Below, piece by piece: positions 13,078 to 18,410 of a stretch of DNA of 18,410 nucleotides. This stretch comes from an uncultured Corynebacterium sp. (GTDB lineage: Bacteria > Actinomycetota > Actinomycetes > Mycobacteriales > Mycobacteriaceae): positions 1-18,410 of the forward strand of contig NZ_CAMIHZ010000036.1 of the NCBI RefSeq assembly GCF_946222305.1. Reading direction: 5' to 3'. Numbering within the stretch: the first letter of the stretch is position 1; the number at the start of each line of letters is the position of its first letter. The position numbers and the translations under genes were made by a program. Under the pieces are notes generated by a model. The model was not told where the DNA came from, searched no databases, and saw nothing but the letters and a program-made list of their open reading frames with translations.

Positions 13078-13174
13078 ATTAGGACTGTGAATCATGCACC
13101 TAAGGTTGGACGAAAGAATCAACCAGTAAGTTGCGTGCCGAACCAAACGACAAGCTAGGACGCAATTTTCACTG

Positions 13175-13246
13175 CTGGCCTACCAGGACTCGAACCTAGA
13201 ATGACGGTACCAGAAACCGTAGTGTTGCCAATTACACCATAGGCCA
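13175..13246 (-). tRNA. tRNA-Gln (anticodon CTG)
   Basis: Minus-strand cloverleaf: acceptor TGGCCTA/TAGGCCA, anticodon stem ACGGT/ACCGT around TTCTGGT (anticodon CTG, reads CAG), and T-arm with GGTTCGAGTCC. CCA is not encoded. Actinobacteria normally lack GlnRS, so this tRNA is probably charged with Glu by the GluRS encoded next to it and amidated by GatCAB (family knowledge). Confidence 0.95.
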
Positions 13247-13317
13247 ATCGCAAGCACTGGAAACATCAAGCTCGATGGTGTCCGAACCACCGGATTATTC
13301 CCCGTGCAACGAGAGAT

Positions 13318-13347
13318 AATATAACCAGACCTCCTCAGCGGAATCAA
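13318..13347 (-). promoter_or_regulatory. promoter of the tRNA-Gln/tRNA-Glu unit
   Basis: Reading the minus strand, TTGATT (13342-13347) and TATATT (13318-13323) are 18 bp apart, close to sigma-70-type consensus. Transcription would begin near 13311, about 65 bases before tRNA-Gln. No second promoter was seen between the tRNAs. Confidence 0.6.
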
Positions 13348-13380
13348 ATCAGCTGGTAAGCGGCACTTTCAGTGAGGAGG

Positions 13381-13500
13381 GGTTACTGCACCACCGCAAT
13401 CCCACCCTTGAAGGGGATACTGCACCACCGCAATCCCCCCCTCGAAGGGTTACCCCACCGCCGACATCCCCAACGGGAGGGTTACTGCGCCGCCGGGAAC
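13381..13500 (-). repeat. 32-34-bp tandem repeat copying the end of gltX
   Basis: Units start on the plus strand at 13381, 13415, 13448 and 13480, each beginning GG(T/A)TAC. The last contains the final gltX codons and stop. Read on the minus strand, each unit carries GG(C/T)GG(C/T)G(C/G)(A/G)GTA followed by a short C-run/G-run dyad such as CCCTTCGAGGG. These dyads may act as weak terminators. Confidence 0.8.
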
Positions 13501-14972
13501 GGCGTCACTGATTGCGCCTTGCGCAAGCGCGCCAGTGTAGAAGCCTTGCCCAGCAGTTCCATGGACTCGAACAGCGGAGGGCTCACCGCCGCGCCCGAAA
13601 TCGCCACGCGCAGCGCACCATACGCCTTGCGTGGCTTCAGCCCCATCTCCTCGATGAGCTTGCCCTGCAACACCTTTTCGATGACATCGGTCTTAAATTC
13701 CCCGTCAGCGATAGCCTCCAGCTGCTCGATGGAAACCTGCAGCACCTCGACCGCGTCTTCCTTCAAGTTCTTACGGGCGGCCTTTTCGTCGAGCTCGAGG
13801 GCGTCATCACTAGTAACCAAGAAGCGCAGCAAACCGTCAGCATCGCCCAGGACCTTGATGCGTGTCTGCACCAGCTCGGCGGCAAAAGCAAACTTGTCAG
13901 CCGGGTAGTCTGCCGGGAAATCTTTGTACTCCTCTAGGTACTCACGGAGGCGAACAGTGAAGTCATCCAACTCCAGCAGGCGGATGTGGTCCGCGTTGAT
14001 GGCCTCGAGCTTCTTCTGGTCAAAGCGCGCCGGATTCGGCTTGACGTCCGCAATGTCGAAGTTGTCGATAAGCTGCTGCATCGTGAAGATGTCCTCATCG
14101 GCAGACAGCGACCAACCCAACAGCGACAGGTAGTTCAGCATGCCCTCGGGGATAATGCCGTTGTCGCGGTGGTTGAACAAGTTGGACTCGGGATCGCGCT
14201 TGGAGAGCTTCTTGTTGCCCTCCCCCATCACGAACGGCAGGTGACCGAAGGTCGGCACCGCCTCGGCCACACCAACGCGCACCAGTGCCTCGTACAGCGC
14301 GATCTGGCGCGGGGTGGAAGGCAGCAGATCCTCGCCGCGCAGCACGTGAGTGATACGCATCAGGGCATCATCAACCGGGTTCACCAGCGTGTACAGCGGC
14401 TGGCCATTCGAACGCGCCACGACGAAATCGGGGACAGTCTTGCCATCTACGGTCATTTCCCCGCGAACCAAATCGTTCCACTGGTACACGCGATCATCGG
14501 GCATGCGCAGGCGCCACACTGGCTCGCGCCCCTCCGCCTTGAACGCCTCGATCTGCTCGTCGGTGAGGTCACGGTCGTAGTTGTCATAGCCGAGCTTCGG
14601 ATCGCGACCGGCAGCCTTGTGGCGCTCCTCCACTTCCTCGGCCGTGGAGTACGCCGGGTACACATCGCCGGAGGCTTTCAGCTTCTCCAGCACCTCCGCG
14701 TAGATATCCATGCGCTGGGACTGGCGGTACGGCTCGTGCGGACCGCCAACCTCAATGCCTTCATCCCAGCCCAGGTTCAGCCACTTCAGCGAGTCGATGA
14801 TCGCCTGGTAGCTCTCCTCACTATCGCGTTTGGCATCCGTGTCCTCGATTCGGAATACCAGCTTGCCACCGGTGTGGCGGGCATATGCCCAGTTAAACAG
14901 GGCTGTGCGCACCATTCCGACGTGGGGTGTGCCGGTGGGCGATGGGCAGAAACGAACGCGTACTTCACTCAT
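13482..14972 (-). CDS. gltX: glutamyl-tRNA synthetase
   Basis: Class I aminoacyl-tRNA synthetase that joins Glu to tRNA-Glu and, in actinobacteria lacking GlnRS, also to tRNA-Gln for later amidation. 496 aa, normal for bacterial GluRS. The HIGH motif is H17-V-G-M20 after P-S-P-T-G-T-P; F-R-I-E-D-T-D is at 40-46 and the KMSKS motif is K255-L-S-K-R259. A C-terminal anticodon-binding region follows. ATG 14972 starts M-S-E-V-R-V-R-F-C-P-S-P-T-G as usual; there is no RBS, but a -10 sits 8 bases upstream, suggesting a leaderless mRNA. The two tRNA genes lie downstream on the same strand. The last residues (F-P-A-A-Q) lie in the tandem repeat. Complete and surely functional. Confidence 0.98.
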   Translation of the reverse strand: MSEVRVRFCPSPTGTPHVGMVRTALFNWAYARHTGGKLVFRIEDTDAKRDSEESYQAIIDSLKWLNLGWDEGIEVGGPHEPYRQSQRMDIYAEVLEKLKASGDVYPAYSTAEEVEERHKAAGRDPKLGYDNYDRDLTDEQIEAFKAEGREPVWRLRMPDDRVYQWNDLVRGEMTVDGKTVPDFVVARSNGQPLYTLVNPVDDALMRITHVLRGEDLLPSTPRQIALYEALVRVGVAEAVPTFGHLPFVMGEGNKKLSKRDPESNLFNHRDNGIIPEGMLNYLSLLGWSLSADEDIFTMQQLIDNFDIADVKPNPARFDQKKLEAINADHIRLLELDDFTVRLREYLEEYKDFPADYPADKFAFAAELVQTRIKVLGDADGLLRFLVTSDDALELDEKAARKNLKEDAVEVLQVSIEQLEAIADGEFKTDVIEKVLQGKLIEEMGLKPRKAYGALRVAISGAAVSPPLFESMELLGKASTLARLRKAQSVTPFPAAQ

Positions 14973-14980
14973 GGGTCAAT

Positions 14981-14986
14981 AGTTTA
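14981..14986 (-). promoter_or_regulatory. -10 element for a leaderless gltX transcript
   Basis: On the minus strand TAAACT (TANNNT type) ends 8 bases before the gltX ATG, placing the start point at or next to the A of the start codon. No Shine-Dalgarno sequence precedes the ATG (ATTGACCC), which fits. A convincing -35 was not seen. Leaderless mRNAs are frequent in corynebacteria. Confidence 0.5.
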
Positions 14987-15004
14987 CCCACGCGCTGTGA
15001 CACT

Positions 15005-15064
15005 GCTGTTTCTGGGCACTTCCTCCCCAAGACCTCTGGCTGTTTCTGGGCACTTCCTCCCCAA
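15005..15064. repeat. two 26-bp direct repeats upstream of gltX
   Basis: Identical 26-bp copies at 15005-15030 and 15039-15064 begin GCTGTTTCTGGGCACTTCC, separated by 8 bp (34-bp period). They fill the gap between the esterase stop (15081) and the gltX promoter, where a regulator site or an intergenic repeat family member could sit. Confidence 0.85.
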
Positions 15065-15080
15065 ACCTGTACGAGAGAAC

Positions 15081-16106
15081 TTATTTGTGCTGGCGCGCCA
15101 GAAAAGACCAGACGAATGCGGGAACGTCAATTAATTCGGTCTCCCACCTGTGCCATCCACCTGCAACTCGAATGGCCTTAGTTTCAGTTCGGCACCCGCT
15201 GTACTGGTATACCGTCACACCACGAGCCGGGTGCGACTGACGAAGCTGGCTGGGACGACAACCGGCACGCTTGCCGAGTTCCCGCAGCATTCCAGCCTGC
15301 GAGTAGTACTCCATGCCATTGCGAGAACCCCCATCAATCTTCATGTGCTGATCCCCAGCTTGGTGGATCATCATGGTGGCTACACGCCCTGATTTGCAGC
15401 GGGAGAACTCTGGTTTGTAGTAGGCTCCGGTGACTCCGACTGCACCCGCCACTAGGTCGGGGGCTTGGCACGCCATGTTCAGAGCCATCGCGCCACCATT
15501 AGAGAAGCCGGTGGTATAAATCCGATTCCAATCGACAGCATGGTCACGAGAGACCCGCTGGAGGACCTGCTTCACAAATTGCACGTCTTCGCCGCGTCGG
15601 GTGCGAGCGTATGTGGGTCCTTCCCAGGCACGTCCGACACCCTGCGGATAAACAATGATCGCGTTCAGGCGTGCGGCGGATGCTTCTAGACTTGCGCCGT
15701 GTTCGAATGATGCGGCGGACTGAGTGTTCGCATGGAAGGCGACCAGCACCGGCAATTTGTGTTTGCGAGCAACCCCGACTGGCATCGCGACAATTGCGTT
15801 CCGCAGTCGCCCCGTATTGGAGCGGAAAACTAAGTCCTTGTGCGAGTACTGCGGACGATGGGCACTCTTGCCCGTGTATGCAACAGGAGCGATGTCGGAA
15901 GAAGCGCCAGCCGCCGTGCGCTGAGAGTTAGCTTCGCCGGGGTTTTCTCCTACGGCCGCAAAAGTCGATTGCCTAGTGGAAAATGCTTCCAGGCTCGATG
16001 GGGCGTCAGAATCAAAAGATGGAACAACCAGCCCAGCTACGACCGTCGCTGCGATAAGCAATGCGGAGAGAATGCGGGCAAGCGTCTTGGAAGATGAGTA
16101 TTTCAC
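15081..16106 (-). CDS. secreted LpqC/PHB-depolymerase-like esterase, paralog 1
   Basis: Exported alpha/beta-hydrolase of the Esterase_PHB/LpqC family, 341 aa. The signal peptide is clear: basic M-K-Y-S-S-S-K-T-L-A-R, then hydrophobic I-L-S-A-L-L-I-A-A-T-V-V-A-G. A Ser/Ala-rich linker runs to about 80. Catalytic candidates are Ser202 in G-F-S-N-G-G, Asp252 in H-Q-A-G-D-Q-H, and His319 in G-G-W-H-R-W. Cys213/Cys237 and Cys283/Cys305 are conserved in the paralogs and probably form disulfides. The oxyanion region reads A-F-H-A-N-T-Q here, where the paralogs have G-W-Q-H or G-W-H-D, so substrate may differ. Last of three tandem copies in transcription order; ends F-L-A-R-Q-H-K. Substrate unknown: ester lipids, feruloyl or polyester types are possible. 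Confidence 0.87.
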   Translation of the reverse strand: MKYSSSKTLARILSALLIAATVVAGLVVPSFDSDAPSSLEAFSTRQSTFAAVGENPGEANSQRTAAGASSDIAPVAYTGKSAHRPQYSHKDLVFRSNTGRLRNAIVAMPVGVARKHKLPVLVAFHANTQSAASFEHGASLEASAARLNAIIVYPQGVGRAWEGPTYARTRRGEDVQFVKQVLQRVSRDHAVDWNRIYTTGFSNGGAMALNMACQAPDLVAGAVGVTGAYYKPEFSRCKSGRVATMMIHQAGDQHMKIDGGSRNGMEYYSQAGMLRELGKRAGCRPSQLRQSHPARGVTVYQYSGCRTETKAIRVAGGWHRWETELIDVPAFVWSFLARQHK

Positions 16107-16218
16107 GGAACATCCGGCTTCTGTGCAGATTCTGCTGGAGGCAGGACGAACTGAGAATGTTCACCTGACCCCCAAAAGGAACTGGGCGTATAAGTTTTGT
16201 CGTGTGGTGAGGTTGGGG

Positions 16219-16241
16219 CGATTTTGCGCTCAGCAAAATCG
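16219..16241. promoter_or_regulatory. 9-bp inverted repeat between esterase genes 1 and 2
   Basis: CGATTTTGC and GCAAAATCG pair perfectly around GCTCA. No T-tract follows on either strand, so an operator for esterase 1 (start at 16106) is as likely as a terminator for esterase 2 (stop at 16331). Confidence 0.45.
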
Positions 16242-16330
16242 AGGTAAGGGCCACGCCGTTTCCTAGAGCTTGGCCAGAACCAGTTTCAAAGCGGAGTTAC
16301 TTCACTGAGCGGAACTCTTCTTAAGCAGAT

Positions 16331-17191
16331 CTACTTGTGCTGACGAGACAGGAAAGACCAGGACTCTTGCGCAGCGCTGGGGTTCGCAGGGAACCACGTG
16401 TGGGTGCCACCGGAGACCTTCTTAACGTGAGTCTCAGCAGTGCAGCCCGCGAACGTGTACGTGGTGACGTTGCCGTTGACGCTGGACTGCGGGGTTCCCC
16501 ACACCAGGCAGTTGTTGCGCTGGCCAACTAGGCGGTGCATTTCGTCAATGGAGCGGTACGGCGCGCCGTGGCGGTAACCACCCTCGTAGGCAACCGTGCC
16601 GTCATTGGTGCCGTGCATGATGAGGGTCGGTACAGACCCATTGGCGCAGTTGGAGAAAACCGGATTGTAGTAAGCACCGGCCACACCGGAAACGCCCGCC
16701 ACCAAATCAGGAGCTTGGCATGCCAACGCCAGTGCCATGCCACCACCGTTGGACAGGCCCGCGGCGTACACGCGCGAACGATCGACCTTGCCTTCAGAGG
16801 CGAGCTTGCGAACCATCTCGCGGACGAATGCCACATCACGACCGCGGGTGGTGGAGGCGTAAGGAGCGCCTTCCCAGGCGTTATTTACACCCTGCGGGTA
16901 GACAATGATCGCGTCGTTGCCAGCACCGGTGCTTTCCAAGCCTGCGTATCCGCGGGCCTGATTGGCAGTGTGCTGCCAACCGGAGAACATGAAGATCACG
17001 GGCAGGTTGGTGGTTTTTCCAGACGACGGCATCTTCACGATCGCGGTGCGGGTCGTGCCGTTGACGTTGAAGGTGCGGTCCTGAAGGTTTCCCCCAGAAG
17101 TCCCCGGAATGCTCGGCAGCGGGGCGCCTCCCCCGTTGAAAATGCGCAGGAGCCCGTTGATGAACTCAAGGATCTGGCGCAGCTGAACCAC
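16331..17191 (-). CDS. LpqC/PHB-depolymerase-like esterase, paralog 2 (signal peptide out of frame)
   Basis: Second tandem alpha/beta-hydrolase, 286 aa from GTG 17191. Catalytic candidates: Ser147 in G-L-S-N-G-G-G, Asp197 in H-G-T-N-D-G, His264 in G-G-T-H-T-W. The oxyanion segment is F-S-G-W-Q-H, and Cys158/182 and Cys228/250 match paralog 1. It ends F-L-S-R-Q-H-K. GTG 17191 is only the first start in frame: it lacks a good RBS and gives no signal peptide, though the protein should be secreted like its paralogs. A typical signal peptide lies directly upstream in another frame (to 17337). Restoring one base near 17228-17250 would join them. The body is intact, so this is either a recent null mutation or a sequence error. 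Confidence 0.82.
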   Translation of the reverse strand: MVQLRQILEFINGLLRIFNGGGAPLPSIPGTSGGNLQDRTFNVNGTTRTAIVKMPSSGKTTNLPVIFMFSGWQHTANQARGYAGLESTGAGNDAIIVYPQGVNNAWEGAPYASTTRGRDVAFVREMVRKLASEGKVDRSRVYAAGLSNGGGMALALACQAPDLVAGVSGVAGAYYNPVFSNCANGSVPTLIMHGTNDGTVAYEGGYRHGAPYRSIDEMHRLVGQRNNCLVWGTPQSSVNGNVTTYTFAGCTAETHVKKVSGGTHTWFPANPSAAQESWSFLSRQHK

Positions 17192-17227
17192 AAAGTTCCC
17201 ACCGGAGCCGAAGCTGCCGGTCGCGGT

Positions 17228-17337
17228 GGAGGTGCTTGGGTGGTTTGCGCTTGGGCTGCAGGAGCAACGTTGGCGATGGGGCTGGTGGCGTCGGTGGAAG
17301 GAACGACAGTGACCGCAACGGCGGCAGTAGCGGCCAT
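17228..17337 (-). pseudogene. detached signal peptide of esterase paralog 2
   Basis: From ATG 17337 the frame encodes M-A-A-T-A-A-V-A-V-T-V-V-P-S-T and runs to V-A-P-A-A-Q-A-Q, a hydrophobic leader with an A-x-A-type cleavage site. Further upstream in the same frame K-S-S-S-F-R-R-H-G-R-R-V-A-T-G-F would provide a basic n-region, but no start codon lies before the TAA near 17388. The frame then diverges from the esterase at a one-base offset. Two defects (missing start, frameshift) favour a decaying 5' end. Confidence 0.6.
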
Positions 17338-17592
17338 GAAACCGGTGGCGACGCGGCGGCCATGGCGGCGGAAGGATGAAGATTTTTACACACGACGAAC
17401 TTACCCCACCGAGTGGCCGGAAACCTACTCCTTGGAAGCGGAAAATTTATAGAGACTTCGGGTGAGGATTTTTGGGGCGTCGGGCGGGGCTTAGGGTGGC
17501 TACACGTGGAGGCTGGGCGGATGCCGGTAGGAGGCCGGGTAGGTAAAGGCGAAGGCCATGTGGACGCGAGCAGGGTTCAGCGGCGGGCGCTC

Positions 17593-18410
17593 CTATTTGT
17601 GCTGTCGGGCGAGGAAATTCCACACCTCATTTGCTACGTCCGGGGTGAAGTACCAGTTGTGACCTTGGTCGTTAATACGCCAGAACACCGCCTCTTTCGC
17701 GCAACCGGGGTAGCCGAACTGGGTGACGTTTCCGGGTTTCTCTTCCACAACAGGGCGAGGCGCACACAGGTTACGCTTAGCAACACTGTCCGCGACCACT
17801 GGTGCGGAGTGGTACGGCGCGCGGTGCAGATGGCCGCCGTTGAAGTGCGTGAGCTCGTCATGAGCTCCGTGAATGATGAACGTTGGCACCGGGCCGGGAG
17901 CGCAGTTTTCGATCACCGGGTTGTAGAACGCGCCAGAGACGGACACCACGCCCGCCACGAAGTCCGGCGCCTGGCACGCGAAGTTCACGGCAAATCCACC
18001 GCCGTTGGACATGCCGGCAGCATAGATGCGCTTGCGATCGACATTGAAGTGAGCATCGAGTTCGTCCACGATCTGGCGCGCGAACGCGACATCGCGGCCA
18101 CGTGGGGTTACGGCGTAAGGGGCTCCTTCCCATGCATATTCGACGCCCGCCGGGTAGACCACGATCGCTTCATTTGCGGCACCGGTGTTTGCGAAGCGGG
18201 AGTAGTTGCGGAAGTTTTCCGGGCTGTCGTGCCAGCCACCGTAGCCGAAGAGGATTGGGGCTGGGTGTGCTGGGTTGTAGTTCTGGGTGATGCTGATGAT
18301 TGCCCGCCGTTTGTGGCCGTTTGGGAGGGTGAATTCGATGTTGACCGCTTCGCCTGGCTTGGCGTTTTTGACGTTCGAGTTCGCGTGCGGGCCAGGGGCG
18401 GGGTGCCGCG
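17593..18410 (-). CDS. LpqC/PHB-depolymerase-like esterase, paralog 3 (5' end outside window)
   Basis: Third tandem paralog, incomplete: the frame is open to the window edge, so the start, signal peptide and first strands are missing; 271 residues are visible. It shows F-G-Y-G-G-W-H-D (oxyanion region), V-V-Y-P-A-G-V, nucleophile motif G-M-S-N-G-G-G, H-G-A-H-D (acid) and Q-G-H-N-W (histidine), plus the two conserved cysteine pairs (A-C-Q/E-N-C and L-C-A/G-C-A). It ends F-L-A-R-Q-H-K. Most similar in motifs to paralog 2. The internal GTG near 18162 is not the start, since family sequence continues upstream. Confidence 0.87.
   Translation of the reverse strand, partial: RHPAPGPHANSNVKNAKPGEAVNIEFTLPNGHKRRAIISITQNYNPAHPAPILFGYGGWHDSPENFRNYSRFANTGAANEAIVVYPAGVEYAWEGAPYAVTPRGRDVAFARQIVDELDAHFNVDRKRIYAAGMSNGGGFAVNFACQAPDFVAGVVSVSGAFYNPVIENCAPGPVPTFIIHGAHDELTHFNGGHLHRAPYHSAPVVADSVAKRNLCAPRPVVEEKPGNVTQFGYPGCAKEAVFWRINDQGHNWYFTPDVANEVWNFLARQHK

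Noticed and set aside
3354..13080. att direct repeats flanking the element
   Set aside because: By eye only trivial matches of a few bases were found between the two ends; a computed alignment is needed.
13986..15134. Long plus-strand frame opposite gltX
   Set aside because: It is the antisense shadow of the gltX coding sequence.

Overview
The window looks like chromosome of a high-GC actinobacterium, most probably a Corynebacterium. The evidence is a ferredoxin reductase/fatty acid desaturase pair, a gltX gene followed on the same strand by tRNA-Gln and tRNA-Glu (an order known in corynebacteria), and a cluster of secreted LpqC/PHB-depolymerase-like esterases. The genus rests on recognised gene families and order, not on a database search.

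Layout. (1) 1-2994, plus strand: a two-gene lipid-desaturation unit. An oxidoreductase with a C-terminal 2Fe-2S domain should feed electrons to the tri-histidine-box desaturase 22 bp downstream. The reductase carries two low-complexity insertions, one built from a 12-bp minisatellite, and may start at an ATT codon. (2) 2995-3534: no gene; short direct repeats and a perfect 19-bp hairpin. (3) About 3.54-13.0 kb, plus strand: a decayed integrative mobile element. In order it holds a truncated gene end, a small membrane protein, an MT-A70 adenine methyltransferase, a second membrane protein broken by a 61-bp repeat-bounded insertion, a basic small protein, a VirD4/TraG-like coupling ATPase, a small protein, a replication-relaxation protein, four tandem diverged ArdA-like antirestriction genes, and a large serine recombinase with a 1-nt frameshift. 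Many genes overlap as ATGA or GTGA. No relaxase, VirB4 ATPase or channel gene is visible, so only the anti-defence and coupling end of a conjugative element seems to remain. (4) 13002-13246, minus strand: tRNA-Glu(CTC) and tRNA-Gln(CTG) behind a clear promoter. The recombinase reading frame runs into tRNA-Glu, so the element abuts this tRNA. (5) 13381-14972, minus strand: gltX, with a tandem repeat that copies the end of the gene, stop codon included, and a promoter placed as for a leaderless mRNA. (6) 15081-18410, minus strand: three tandem paralogous secreted alpha/beta-hydrolases ending in F-L-(A/S)-R-Q-H-K. The middle one has its signal peptide in another frame; the third is cut by the window edge.

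How the parts work together. The reductase and desaturase form one redox pathway. GluRS lies beside its two likely substrates (actinobacterial GluRS normally charges both tRNA-Glu and tRNA-Gln). In the element, the methyltransferase and four ArdA-like DNA mimics would protect incoming DNA from host restriction. The coupling ATPase and replication-relaxation protein are transfer functions, and the recombinase (now apparently broken) would have moved the element.
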